A stretch of DNA of 20,769 bases from Eubacterium sp. (lineage in GTDB: Bacteria > Bacillota > Clostridia > Lachnospirales > Lachnospiraceae). Below the pieces are notes generated by a model, which searched no databases, was not told where the DNA came from, and worked only from the letters and a program-made list of their open reading frames with translations. The stretch is taken from NCBI GenBank assembly GCA_022776205.1, contig JALFIK010000206.1:1-20769 (forward strand). Reading direction: 5' to 3'. Below, piece after piece: positions 1 to 6,904 of the stretch (its first letter is position 1; each line of letters begins with the position of its first letter). A program made the translations under genes and the position numbers.

Positions 1-42
1 AATAGGTATTACCTTTAAAAATAAAAATGGGGTGAGGATGGA

Positions 43-1428
43 ATGAAGAAAATAATAAGAAATGGAACTCTTGTCTCAGACAGTGCGGTATATTCGGCAG
101 ATATTCTGATTGACGGAGAAAAAATTGTATCTATAGGGAAAAATTTGCCGGTTGAAGATGCGCAGGTTATAGATGCAGAAGGGAAATATGTGATTCCCGG
201 TGCCGTTGATGTTCACACACACATGGATTTGGATGTTGGGATTGCAAGAGCAGTGGATGATTTTTACGATGGGACAGTAGCAGCTGCCTGCGGGGGAACC
301 ACATCCATCGTTGACCATATGGCCTTTGGTCCGGCGGGCGTGCCTCTTCATTACCAGTTTGATGTCTATAAGAATCTGGCTGGGGATAAAGCGGTCATTG
401 ATTACGGCTTTCACGGTGTGGCTCAGCATGTGGATTCTTCCGTTCTTGAGGAGCTCGAGAGTATGTCGGCAGAAGGAGTTCCCAGTGTAAAGGCCTATAT
501 GACCTACGGATTTAAACTAAACGATGCAGATATTCTTCAAATTCTTATAAAAATGAAGGAAATCAATGGAATTACCGCTTTCCACTGTGAAAATCATGAT
601 GTGGTAGAATTCCTGAAAAAGAAATATGTCAGTGAAGGTAAAACAGCACCGATTTATCATGCAAAAAGTCGTCCGAATCTTGCGGAGGCAGAGGCGGTAG
701 AGCGTGTTCTGAAACTTGCTCATATGGCAGGAGATGCACCGGTATATATTGTACATTTATCCTGTAAGGAAAGTCTGGAAGCTGTCCGTGATGCCAGGAG
801 AAGGGGACAGAAAAATATTCTTGTGGAAACCTGCCCTCAGTATCTTATCCTGACAGAAGAATGCTACACAAGAGAAGACGGACTTAAATACATCATGTCA
901 CCGCCTCTTCGTACAAGGGAAGATTGTGAGGCACTGTGGGAAGGACTTTCTGACGGAACGATTCAGGTTGTGGCAACGGATCATTGTCCATTTAATTTTG
1001 GATTGGAAAAACAGAGAGGAAAGGATGATTTTACTGCCTGTCCAAACGGTGCACCCGGGGTGGAGGAACGGCTGATGCTTATGTATTCCGAAGGCGTTGT
1101 GAAAGGAAGAATCAGTCTTAGCCAGCTGGTGAGGACTTGCTGTACCAATCCTGCCCGGATATACGGCCTTTCCCCGGAAAAAGGAGTGATTCTTCCGGGA
1201 GCCGATGGAGATATTGTATTATTAGATCCTCTGGCATCTTCCGAACTGACTCATTCAGCCATGCATGGTGCAGGAGACTACACGGCTTATGAAGGAATGA
1301 AGTTACAGGGAGATATTTCGCTTGTGATGCAGAGAGGAAATGTTATTGTGAAAAATCATGAATTTCTTGGAAAAAAAGGAGACGGAAGATTTATTCACAG
1401 AAAACCTTACAGGGAAAAAGTAATATAG
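43..1428 (+). CDS. hydA: Dihydropyrimidinase / D-hydantoinase family amidohydrolase
   Basis: Cytosolic amidohydrolase of the dihydropyrimidinase/hydantoinase family, which opens cyclic diamide rings such as dihydrouracil or hydantoins. All binuclear metal ligands are present at the usual places: H58 and H60 in the HTHMD motif, K150 (the lysine that becomes carboxylated) in SVKAYM, H181 in HCEN, H238 in VHLSC and D313 in ATDHCPF. The 461-residue length is normal for the family. A GGTGAGG ribosome site precedes the ATG at 43; an ATG five bases earlier stops after two codons. The gene sits at the window edge with only 42 bases upstream, so any operon partners lie outside. In anaerobes such genes often belong to purine, pyrimidine or hydantoin catabolism; the exact substrate cannot be read from the sequence. 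The family call is very secure. Confidence 0.93.
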   Translation: MKKIIRNGTLVSDSAVYSADILIDGEKIVSIGKNLPVEDAQVIDAEGKYVIPGAVDVHTHMDLDVGIARAVDDFYDGTVAAACGGTTSIVDHMAFGPAGVPLHYQFDVYKNLAGDKAVIDYGFHGVAQHVDSSVLEELESMSAEGVPSVKAYMTYGFKLNDADILQILIKMKEINGITAFHCENHDVVEFLKKKYVSEGKTAPIYHAKSRPNLAEAEAVERVLKLAHMAGDAPVYIVHLSCKESLEAVRDARRRGQKNILVETCPQYLILTEECYTREDGLKYIMSPPLRTREDCEALWEGLSDGTIQVVATDHCPFNFGLEKQRGKDDFTACPNGAPGVEERLMLMYSEGVVKGRISLSQLVRTCCTNPARIYGLSPEKGVILPGADGDIVLLDPLASSELTHSAMHGAGDYTAYEGMKLQGDISLVMQRGNVIVKNHEFLGKKGDGRFIHRKPYREKVI

Positions 1429-1442
1429 TGAAGCGTTTTTAA

Positions 1443-1471
1443 TTGCATATTTTTTCCTTCGGTGATAATAT
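1443..1471 (+). promoter_or_regulatory. Predicted promoter of the HAD phosphatase gene
   Basis: TTGCAT at 1443-1448 and TAATAT at 1466-1471 are separated by 17 bases. They lie just after hydA and would give a leader of roughly 110 bases before the phosphatase gene. The -10 match is imperfect. No strong terminator is visible after hydA, so readthrough from hydA is also possible. Confidence 0.4.
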
Positions 1472-1509
1472 AACATCGGCAAAGGATTAAATAACTTGGG
1501 AGGAAAAAC

Positions 1510-1518
1510 ATGAATTGA
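1510..1518 (+). other. Two-codon leader ORF with a strong ribosome site
   Basis: A GGGAGG ribosome site at 1498-1503 stands six bases before an ATG at 1510, but the second codon is followed directly by TGA. The same frame then stays open for 22 more codons, up to a TGA at 1585-1587, just before the phosphatase start at 1589. This may be a minimal upstream ORF that stalls or loads ribosomes, or a decayed small peptide gene. No product is recognised. Confidence 0.25.
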
Positions 1519-1588
1519 ATTATTGATGATTTTGAAAATTTGTGCGGACAGGGAAAGACAATGATTAACTGCCAGGAAAGGAAATGAT

Positions 1589-2380
1589 ATGGTTAAATTA
1601 ATTGTATCTGATGTAGATGATACACTTGTTACGGAAGGCAGTATCAACTTGAATCCGGAATATTTTGATATCATAAGAAAGCTGCAGGAAAAGGGTGTTA
1701 TTTTTATTGGTGCCAGTGGACGGCCTCTTGAGGGAATCCGCATTGCTTTTGGATCCATCCAGGATGAAATCTATTATATCGGCGATAACGGAACAGATGT
1801 GGCAGCAGGGGAATGTACATATACAAAACGCCTCGGTGATAAAAATTATAAAAAGTTATCTGAAGAACTCCTCCAACTGAATGATGAGTTTGATTTCATG
1901 GCCTGTCTTCCGGGCAATACTTATATTGATGAAAAATCGGATGATTTTAAAAAAGTGCTGGACAGCTATGGTTTTAAGGTATCCCGGGCAAAAGACCTTT
2001 CGTCGATAAAAGGAATCAGTAAAGTTTCTCTGTATCATGAAGGCGGGGTGCCGAAAGATGTGAGAATGGCCCTTCAAAAAGAGTGGGATGACAAGATGGA
2101 GGTAGCCGTAGCAGGTCGTACCTGGCTTGATTTTACTGCTAAAGGGGCCAATAAAGGAAATGCACTTGCAATGATTCAGGAGCATTTCGGGATTACTCCG
2201 GAAGAAACGGTCGCTTTCGGTAATGCAGACAATGATATTACGATGCTGCGTCAGGCAAAATACGGTTATGCCGTTGCCGGCTCGAGCCCTGGTCTGAAAA
2301 AAGAAGCTTATGAAGTGATTGGTGCCATGGAAGAGGATGCTGTATTAAAAAAATTAAAGGAAATTCTTGCTGAGCTCTAA
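1589..2380 (+). CDS. Cof-type HAD-superfamily hydrolase (sugar/nucleotide phosphatase)
   Basis: Cytosolic phosphatase of the HAD superfamily, Cof/type IIB class, probably acting on sugar phosphates, FMN or pyridoxal phosphate; members are promiscuous. Motif I is D8-V-D10-D-T with the nucleophile D8, motif II is S43 in GASGRP, motif III is K189 in GANKGNAL, and motif IV is GNADND with D214 and D216 binding magnesium. The region of about residues 85-180 is the C2B cap. The 263-residue length is typical. The ribosome site AGGAAAGG lies 6-13 bases before the ATG. A hairpin terminator follows 20 bases after the stop, so this is the last gene of its unit. The family is certain, the substrate unknown. 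Confidence 0.92.
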   Translation: MVKLIVSDVDDTLVTEGSINLNPEYFDIIRKLQEKGVIFIGASGRPLEGIRIAFGSIQDEIYYIGDNGTDVAAGECTYTKRLGDKNYKKLSEELLQLNDEFDFMACLPGNTYIDEKSDDFKKVLDSYGFKVSRAKDLSSIKGISKVSLYHEGGVPKDVRMALQKEWDDKMEVAVAGRTWLDFTAKGANKGNALAMIQEHFGITPEETVAFGNADNDITMLRQAKYGYAVAGSSPGLKKEAYEVIGAMEEDAVLKKLKEILAEL

Positions 2381-2398
2381 TAGGCAGAAGAGAAATTT

Positions 2399-2431
2399 AA
2401 AAAAAGAAGCCTTTTAATAGGTTTCTTTTTT
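2399..2431 (+). terminator. Rho-independent terminator after the HAD gene
   Basis: An A-run plus GAAGCCT (ending at 2412) pairs with AGGTTTC plus a T-run (2419-2431) across a six-base loop, with one G-U pair. The A-run/T-run symmetry suggests it can work in both directions. Confidence 0.8.
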
Positions 2432-2487
2432 AAAAGTACATATGTAAAAAATAGTAATTAAAACTATATAAAAATAGAACTAAAATC

Positions 2488-2516
2488 TTGATTTTTTATG
2501 CATGGTATGTTATTAT
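2488..2516 (+). promoter_or_regulatory. Orphan promoter with extended -10, upstream of no gene
   Basis: TTGATT at 2488-2493, a 17-base spacer, and TATTAT at 2511-2516 preceded by TGT (extended -10). No plus-strand coding sequence follows for about 1 kb, because degV lies on the other strand. A hairpin with a U-rich tail follows about 40-60 bases downstream. This arrangement suggests a short non-coding transcript. Confidence 0.45.
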
Positions 2517-2522
2517 TTTGAA

Positions 2523-2585
2523 AAGGACAACTAATTGCCTCCTACTAATATTTAAGAGCGGTCTCAACACCGCTCTTTTCTTCTT
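2523..2585 (+). ncRNA. Candidate small RNA, about 60 nt
   Basis: Placed by the orphan promoter at 2488-2516 and a strong terminator hairpin at 2554-2577 followed by TTCTTCTT. The 5' part can form a small hairpin: AGG and CAA (2524-2530, one bulged A) pair with TTG and CCT (2535-2540) around a four-base loop. An unpaired stretch starting CCTACT (2541 on) follows, then the terminator stem. Pairing of the CCTCC segment with Shine-Dalgarno sequences is conceivable. I do not recognise the family. The main alternative is that the hairpin is only the degV terminator and the promoter is chance. Confidence 0.35.
2554..2577. terminator. Strong nine-pair hairpin between sRNA candidate and degV
   Basis: AAGAGCGGT (2554-2562) pairs perfectly with ACCGCTCTT (2569-2577) across a six-base loop. 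On the plus strand it is followed by TTCTTCTT. On the minus strand it is 35 bases past the degV stop and is followed by a weaker U-containing tail, so it probably ends degV transcription and possibly a plus-strand transcript too. Confidence 0.75.
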
Positions 2586-2612
2586 ATCGGAAACTTCTGT
2601 TCTATTAAATAT

Positions 2613-3470
2613 CTAAATATCGGATCCTTCAAATCCAAGCAGAACACCGCCCTTTTCTGCATAGTAGCTGCAAAGACCGCCACAAGTCCGGATTTTAATA
2701 TCACAGTCGCCAAATTCCTCTTTCAAAAAGGAAGAAAGTTTGTTGGCCATGGCCTCATTCATGCAATGGGCGATTCGTATTTTTCCGTTTTGAAAACCTT
2801 CATTTTTCATTTCCTCCGCCATTTTACGGAAAATCTGTTTTTCTTTCCGGCATTTATGCAAAGGCTGTAAAGTCCCTTCCTCACTGGCTTTTCCTACAAT
2901 TCGAATTCCCAGTACACCTGCGGCGGCAGCAATAGCCGGATGTACCCGTCCGTTGTTTACAAAATTTTTCAAAGACTCCAGGGAAAATAAAAGATGGGTT
3001 CTGCTTTGGTATTTCTGAATTCTTTTTTCGATTTCTTCGAATTCTATTCCCTTTCCGATAAATTCAATGATTTTTTCTATGAGAAGTTCCATTTCCGGAC
3101 CGGTGGATAATGTGTCGATAATACAGACTTTTGCCTGGGGGTGTCTTTCCAGATAGACATCTTTTGCCTGCAGTGCGGCGGAGTAAGCACCGGAAAGGGC
3201 ACTGGTAATGGAGAGGGCAAAAATTTGTTCCGAATCACCAAAAGCATTCAGCCAGTCATTAATATTGGGACAGGATGTGGTGGATTTTCCCTTATAAGTG
3301 CTGAGTTCATTCACCATTTTTCCTGTGTGAAGTTTGTCATCATCGGTATATTCCTTTTCATCTGTGATTATTTTTAAAGGGACACTGACATAATCCATAT
3401 TTTCAGATTGTTCATTTTTTTCTATCTGAAAAATATTGGAAGAAGAGTCCGCAATAATCCTGTATTTCAT
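2613..3470 (-). CDS. DegV family fatty-acid-binding protein (FakB-like)
   Basis: DegV proteins bind a fatty acid; the FakB members present it to the kinase FakA for phosphorylation, feeding exogenous fatty acids into phospholipids. The 285-residue length fits. Family landmarks are present in order: DSSSN near the N terminus, TTSCPN (the usual TSxPS segment), ITSALSGAYSAAL, VCIIDTLSTGPEMELL, NFVNNGRVHPA followed by the AAAAGVLGIRIV segment, and a C-terminal glycine-rich end with CGGLCSYYAEKGG. The start is supported by a GAGGTGA ribosome site just upstream on the minus strand. No fakA is in the window. It is transcribed alone, divergently from the DUF1836 gene, from a promoter holding three palindromic repeats. 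The family is secure; the bound lipid is unknown. Confidence 0.9.
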   Translation of the reverse strand: MKYRIIADSSSNIFQIEKNEQSENMDYVSVPLKIITDEKEYTDDDKLHTGKMVNELSTYKGKSTTSCPNINDWLNAFGDSEQIFALSITSALSGAYSAALQAKDVYLERHPQAKVCIIDTLSTGPEMELLIEKIIEFIGKGIEFEEIEKRIQKYQSRTHLLFSLESLKNFVNNGRVHPAIAAAAGVLGIRIVGKASEEGTLQPLHKCRKEKQIFRKMAEEMKNEGFQNGKIRIAHCMNEAMANKLSSFLKEEFGDCDIKIRTCGGLCSYYAEKGGVLLGFEGSDI

Positions 3471-3504
3471 ATCATTTCACCTCATATGTATTATTTTATT
3501 ATAG

Positions 3505-3569
3505 GTTTTTGAAAAACTTATAACTATATTATCGGTTTTTGAAAACTATGTCAAGAGTTTTTGAAAAAT
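3505..3569 (-). promoter_or_regulatory. degV promoter with three copies of a 13-base palindrome
   Basis: On the minus strand a TTGACA -35 (3549-3554) is 17 bases from TAATAT (3526-3531). Three copies of GTTTTTGAAAA-type sequence surround it: a perfect palindrome GTTTTTGAAAAAC at 3505-3517 (around the expected start of transcription), a near copy at 3535-3547 (inside the spacer) and another at 3557-3569 (just upstream of the -35). This is what a multi-site repressor operator looks like. Confidence 0.6.
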
Positions 3570-3602
3570 AATCTAACTGGGCACTGTACCGGCTTATGTA
3601 TA

Positions 3603-3632
3603 TTGACTTTCAAAAGAAAAAGAGAGTAAAAT
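3603..3632 (+). promoter_or_regulatory. Promoter of the DUF1836-marR unit
   Basis: TTGACT at 3603-3608, an 18-base spacer and TAAAAT at 3627-3632. Transcription would begin near 3639, which rules out the upstream in-frame ATG at 3596 and supports the start at 3671. Confidence 0.6.
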
Positions 3633-3670
3633 ATAGAAAGTATATGTTAGAAACGAGGAGAGAAGGCTTT

Positions 3671-4186
3671 ATGAAACAGGACAGAAAAGAGAAACTGAAA
3701 GAATCGATTGAAACTTTTCATTTGCCAAGATATGATGAGATTCCTGATGTGGGACTTTACCTTGAGCAGGTAGCGAAATATATCGGAAATCTGTTAATGC
3801 CTTTGGAGGATATTTCGATTACCCGTTCCATGATCAGTAATTATATTAAGCAGGGACTTGTATCCAATCCTGTAAAAAAGCAATATAACAGGGATCAGAT
3901 TGCTTATCTGATTTTTATTGCGATTGCCAAGTCCGTACTTTCCTTAGAGCATATCCGCCTGATGATTGATATGCAAAAAGATAATTATGATAATGCTACG
4001 GCATATAATTATTTTTGTATGGAATTTGAAAATGTGCTTTTTTATGTTTTCGGATTTAAGGATAATCCAGAGCAGATTGGCACGGACAGCACTGATTTGA
4101 AACTAATGCTTCAGAATCTGATCGTTACTTCTGCGCATAAGATTTATCTGGATAAATGTTTTAATATGATCGGAGAGCAATTATAG
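3671..4186 (+). CDS. DUF1836 domain protein (putative HTH regulator)
   Basis: Protein of 171 residues matching the DUF1836 family, whose members carry a MerR-like helix-turn-helix and are regarded as DNA-binding. Visible hallmarks are LPRYDEIPDVGLYLEQV at the start, then a segment with SITRSMISNYIKQGLV and the KKQYNRDQIAYLIFI stretch typical of the winged helix, followed by a helical C-terminal half. The start at 3671 has GAGGAG and AGAAGG upstream and lies after the predicted promoter; the in-frame ATG at 3596 would lie upstream of that promoter. It is 22 bases from the next gene, marR, and clearly co-transcribed. Targets are unknown; the divergent degV promoter with its three repeats is one candidate. 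Confidence 0.85.
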   Translation: MKQDRKEKLKESIETFHLPRYDEIPDVGLYLEQVAKYIGNLLMPLEDISITRSMISNYIKQGLVSNPVKKQYNRDQIAYLIFIAIAKSVLSLEHIRLMIDMQKDNYDNATAYNYFCMEFENVLFYVFGFKDNPEQIGTDSTDLKLMLQNLIVTSAHKIYLDKCFNMIGEQL

Positions 4187-4208
4187 AGGCTTTTGTACAG
4201 GAGGAAAG

Positions 4209-4664
4209 ATGGATAACGCAGTCGAATCGATTTTACGGGAAGGAAAATACAAAAAACTAATTGAAAATGCTCTGGTTAAGGATGTCAGAGAAGTGACAGG
4301 GCTTAATCGGATCGAGCTTGTCATTGTCTTTTTATTATACCGATACAAGGACATGAACACTTTAACGGATATATGCCATTATCTTCAGATGAATAAAGGG
4401 CATATTTCCACAACGATGGATGGTCTTAGTAAAAAAGGATACATTATCTGTCAGAGGGATGAGATGGACCGTCGTTACATCCGCTACAGGATTACGGAAA
4501 AATCCGGTATGATTGTAAAGAAGATGGATTCTCTTTGGAAAGAATTATCCGGTGAAATTGTGAAGGGAATTTCAAAAGAAGATCTGGAAGTATATAATAA
4601 AGTATCCGGACAGATGGAAGACAACATAAAACGGATGCTTAAAAACAGAGAAGTATCGGAGTAA
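4209..4664 (+). CDS. MarR family transcriptional regulator
   Basis: Winged helix-turn-helix regulator of 151 residues, probably a homodimer. The DNA-binding part spans about residues 55-105: LTDICHYLQMNKGHIS is the helix-turn-helix with the recognition helix around STTMDGLSKKGYI, and DEMDRRYIRYRIT is the beta wing with the usual DxRR motif. The N- and C-terminal helices fit the dimer interface. AGGAGG precedes the ATG at 4209. It is the second gene of the DUF1836 unit, and its stop codon lies inside the terminator hairpin. MarR proteins in Firmicutes regulate stress, efflux or fatty-acid genes (FabT is one example). Proximity to degV makes lipid control possible but this is inference only. 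Confidence 0.88.
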   Translation: MDNAVESILREGKYKKLIENALVKDVREVTGLNRIELVIVFLLYRYKDMNTLTDICHYLQMNKGHISTTMDGLSKKGYIICQRDEMDRRYIRYRITEKSGMIVKKMDSLWKELSGEIVKGISKEDLEVYNKVSGQMEDNIKRMLKNREVSE

Positions 4665-4682
4665 AATTCCGGTACTTTTTTA
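4651..4682 (+). terminator. Terminator overlapping the marR stop codon
   Basis: AAGTATCGGA (4651-4660) pairs with TCCGGTACTT (4668-4677), ten pairs with one G-U, followed by a T-run. The TAA stop of marR is in the loop, so the last codons of the gene form the left arm. Confidence 0.85.
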
Positions 4683-4691
4683 ATTTTATCC

Positions 4692-4719
4692 TTGACAAAG
4701 AAAAAAGGAGTGTTATAAT
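4692..4719 (+). promoter_or_regulatory. groESL promoter
   Basis: A consensus TTGACA (4692-4697), 16-base spacer and TATAAT (4714-4719) with an extended -10 TGT directly before it. This is the strongest promoter match in the window and reads into groES through a leader of about 115 bases. Confidence 0.88.
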
Positions 4720-4734
4720 ACTTTGTAAACAAAA

Positions 4735-4781
4735 GGTTTGAAAACAAACCAACAATACTTCAAAGGAAGTATTTCTTTTTT
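4735..4781 (+). promoter_or_regulatory. Two leader hairpins upstream of CIRCE, the second terminator-like
   Basis: GGTTTG-AAAA-CAAACC (4735-4750) is a perfect six-pair hairpin. AATACTTC-AAAG-GAAGTATT (4754-4773) is a perfect eight-pair hairpin followed by TCTTTTTT, resembling a weak intrinsic terminator inside the groESL leader. CTTTG at 4721-4725 could instead pair with CAAAG at 4761-4765, giving an alternative fold. Confidence 0.5.
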
Positions 4782-4790
4782 ACTCACACA

Positions 4791-4817
4791 TTGGCACTCA
4801 TCTGATAAGAGTGCTAG
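4791..4817 (+). promoter_or_regulatory. CIRCE operator for HrcA
   Basis: TTGGCACTC (4791-4799), a nine-base spacer and GAGTGCTAG (4809-4817) form the CIRCE inverted repeat, one base off consensus in each arm and still mutually palindromic apart from a wobble at the ends. HrcA binds it to repress groESL until heat shock. It lies 25 bases before the groES start. Confidence 0.95.
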
Positions 4818-4841
4818 TAAAAAATGAAAGGAAGGATTTTT

Positions 4842-5126
4842 ATGAAGTTAAGACCGTTGGGCGACCGGGTTGTATTAAAGTTTAAAGAAGCAGAAGAAAA
4901 AACAAAAAGCGGAATTATTTTGCCGGACAGTGCGAGAGAAAAACCTCAGGAGGCAGTTGTTGTGGCAGTAGGTCCGGGGAAAGTTGTGGATGGCAAGTTA
5001 GTTCCAATGCAGGTGAAGACTGGGGATAATGTCATTTATTCTGAATATGCAGGAACAGAGGTTAAATTTGAGGAAGAAGAATATACAATCGTCGGACAGG
5101 ATGACATTATTGCAATTGTTGAGTAA
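4842..5126 (+). CDS. groES: Co-chaperonin GroES
   Basis: The 10-kDa lid of the GroEL chamber; it forms a heptamer in the cytosol. The 94-residue product is full length, with the MKLRPLGDRVV start, the mobile loop around EEKTKSGIILPDSA, the VGPGKVVDG roof region and the C-terminal DDIIAIVE. The ATG at 4842 has AAAGGAAGG before it. An in-frame ATG at 4824 would add six residues foreign to the family and has no ribosome site, so it was rejected. It is controlled by the promoter at 4692 and CIRCE at 4791, and is followed 44 bases later by groEL. The identification is certain. Confidence 0.97.
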   Translation: MKLRPLGDRVVLKFKEAEEKTKSGIILPDSAREKPQEAVVVAVGPGKVVDGKLVPMQVKTGDNVIYSEYAGTEVKFEEEEYTIVGQDDIIAIVE

Positions 5127-5170
5127 TTCATTTCTGTTTATTGATTTATTATAGAAAGAAGGCAAACATA

Positions 5171-6787
5171 ATGGCAAAGAATATTAGCTTTGATATTGAT
5201 GCAAGAAAAAAGATGGAAGACGGAGTAAACAAACTGGCAGATACTGTAAAGGTTACTCTCGGACCAAATGGAAGAAATGTGGTTCTTGGACAATCCTTTG
5301 GCACACCGGTTATCACAAATGATGGTGTGACGATTGCAAAGGAAATCGAACTGGAAGATGGTTATGAGAATATGGGCGCCCAGCTTGTAAAAGAAGTTGC
5401 CACAAAAACAAACGATGTTGCCGGAGACGGCACAACGACGGCAACCGTTCTCGCTCAGGCCCTCATCAATGAAGGAATGTAAAATATTGCTTCCGGAGCC
5501 AATGCGATTGTTTTAAGAAAAGGAATGAAGAAAGCTTCAGAAGCAGCCATTGAATCCTTAGAAAAGATGAGTCGTCCGGTTACCGGGAAAAATCATATTG
5601 CAAAAGTTGCATCTATTTCCGCTGAGAATGAGGAAGTTGGGGAAATGATTGCAGATGCCATGGAAAAAGTCGGAGAAAACGGGGTCATTACGATTGAGGA
5701 ATCCAAAACCATGAAGACCGAGATAAACGTAGTGGAAGGAATGGAATTTGATCAGGGATATTTATCTGCTTATATGTGTGATGATAAAGAAAAAATGGTA
5801 GCCAATATGCAGAATCCATATATTCTCATTACCGATAAAAAGATTTCTAATATTAAAGATATTCTTCCGATTCTTGAGCAGACAGCAACTGGAGGAAAAC
5901 AACTTCTGATCATTGCTGATGATGTGGAAGGAGAAGCTCTTACTACATTGATTGTGAACAGTCTGCGCGGAACTTTAAAGGTTGTTGCGGTAAAAGCTCC
6001 GGGATATGGGGATAACAGAAAAGAACAGTTAAAGGATATCGCAATCCTTACTGGTGGTGAGGCAGTTCTTGATGACCTTGGCATGCAGCTTTCCGATGTG
6101 AATTTCTCCATGCTGGGCAGAGCAAAATCTGTGAAAGTGACGAAAGAAACTACCACAATTGTCGGTGGGGAAGGTGAAAAAGAGTCAGTAGAAGACAGAG
6201 TCGCAAGCCTTAAGAGACAGGAAGCCGCTTCAGATTCTGAATTTGATAAAGAAAAACTTGCGGAGCGTATTGCAAAACTTTCCGGAGGAGTTGCAGTGAT
6301 CCATATCGGTGCAGCAACAGAGACAGAGATGAAAGAGGCAAAATATCGTATGGAAGATGCTTTGAATGCTACAAGAGCAGCTGTGGAAGAAGGAATCATT
6401 GCCGGAGGCGGTTCTGCTTACATATTCGCTCAGAAAGATGTGGATAAAGTGATCGATTCTTTAGAAGGGGATGAGAAGACCGGTGCTGAAATTGTGAAAA
6501 AAGCACTGGAAAAACCTCTGGATGCCATCGCAAGTAATGCGGGTCTCGACGGTTCTGTAATTATCAGTAAGGTTAAAGAACAAAAACCGGGAATTGGTTT
6601 TGATGCAGTATCAGAAACTTATGTTGATATGATTGAAAGCGGAATTATTGATCCTGTGAAGGTAACAAAGAGTGCTTTACAGAATGCAGTAAGCATTTCC
6701 TCCACACTCCTTACTACAGAAGCTGCCGTTTCAGAAATTAAAGAAGCTCCAAAAGCTGCACAGCCTTCTCCTGAAATGGGCTATTAA
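5171..6787 (+). pseudogene. groEL: Chaperonin GroEL, interrupted by an in-frame TAA
   Basis: The 60-kDa chaperonin, normally a 14-mer with GroES. The frame runs from 5171 to 6787 (about 538 codons) but codon 104 is TAA at 5480-5482, where the family has lysine (AAA would need one base change). Before it are KVTLGPNGRNVV, ITNDGVTIAKEI and GDGTTTATVLAQ; directly after it the same frame continues with NIASGAN and the rest of a normal GroEL including DALNATRAAVEEGI. No frameshift is present. The 103-residue product would lack most of the protein, and an internal ATG at 5525 would miss the nucleotide-binding segments. The C terminus ends in PEMGY instead of the common GGM repeats, and the usually conserved QIEE-type segment is altered (KRQEAASD). 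It may be a sequencing error, a real null with a second groEL elsewhere, or a suppressed codon. Confidence 0.85.
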
Positions 6788-6833
6788 AATATAAATCATC
6801 CAGTCACATAATTGGTTCATGTGCGGCAAGAGG

Positions 6834-6862
6834 AAAAGACTCGTTTCGATACGGGTCTTTTT
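6834..6862 (+). terminator. groESL terminator
   Basis: AAAAGACTCGT (6834-6844) pairs with ACGGGTCTTTT (6851-6861), one G-U, six-base loop, then further T residues. It follows the groEL stop by about 45 bases. Confidence 0.85.
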
Positions 6863-6864
6863 CT

Positions 6865-6902
6865 TATATAATAGGAGAGTCTGAAAAATTCCCTATTATA
6901 TA
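6865..6902. repeat. Perfect 11-base inverted repeat between two terminators
   Basis: TATATAATAGG (6865-6875) and CCTATTATATA (6892-6902) are perfect complements around a 16-base spacer. No U-run follows, so it is not itself a terminator. It contains TATAAT in one arm. It could be a protein-binding site or an RNA stem. Confidence 0.6.
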
Positions 6903-6904
6903 AA

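Noticed and set aside
1..42. Remnant of an upstream gene
   Set aside because: Only 42 bases are available and no frame can be assigned; the only clear element is the hydA ribosome site.
1303..1758. A 151-codon open frame on the minus strand across the hydA-HAD gap
   Set aside because: Most of it is antisense to two confident genes and the composition is not protein-like.
3505..3569. CRISPR-like repeats upstream of degV
   Set aside because: The units are only 13 bases with AT-rich gaps of 9-17 bases between them, and no cas genes are present. An operator cluster fits better.
3596..3670. Upstream ATG as start of the DUF1836 gene
   Set aside because: It lies upstream of the predicted -35 and has no ribosome site; the start at 3671 has one and matches the family.
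4824..4841. Upstream ATG as groES start
   Set aside because: It adds six residues foreign to GroES and covers the ribosome site of the ATG at 4842.
5480..5482. Recoding of the groEL stop as selenocysteine
   Set aside because: The codon is TAA, while selenocysteine uses TGA, and the family has lysine here. A point change or error is simpler.
5770..6399. A 209-codon open frame on the minus strand
   Set aside because: It lies entirely inside groEL on the opposite strand and resembles no protein; it is a codon-bias shadow.
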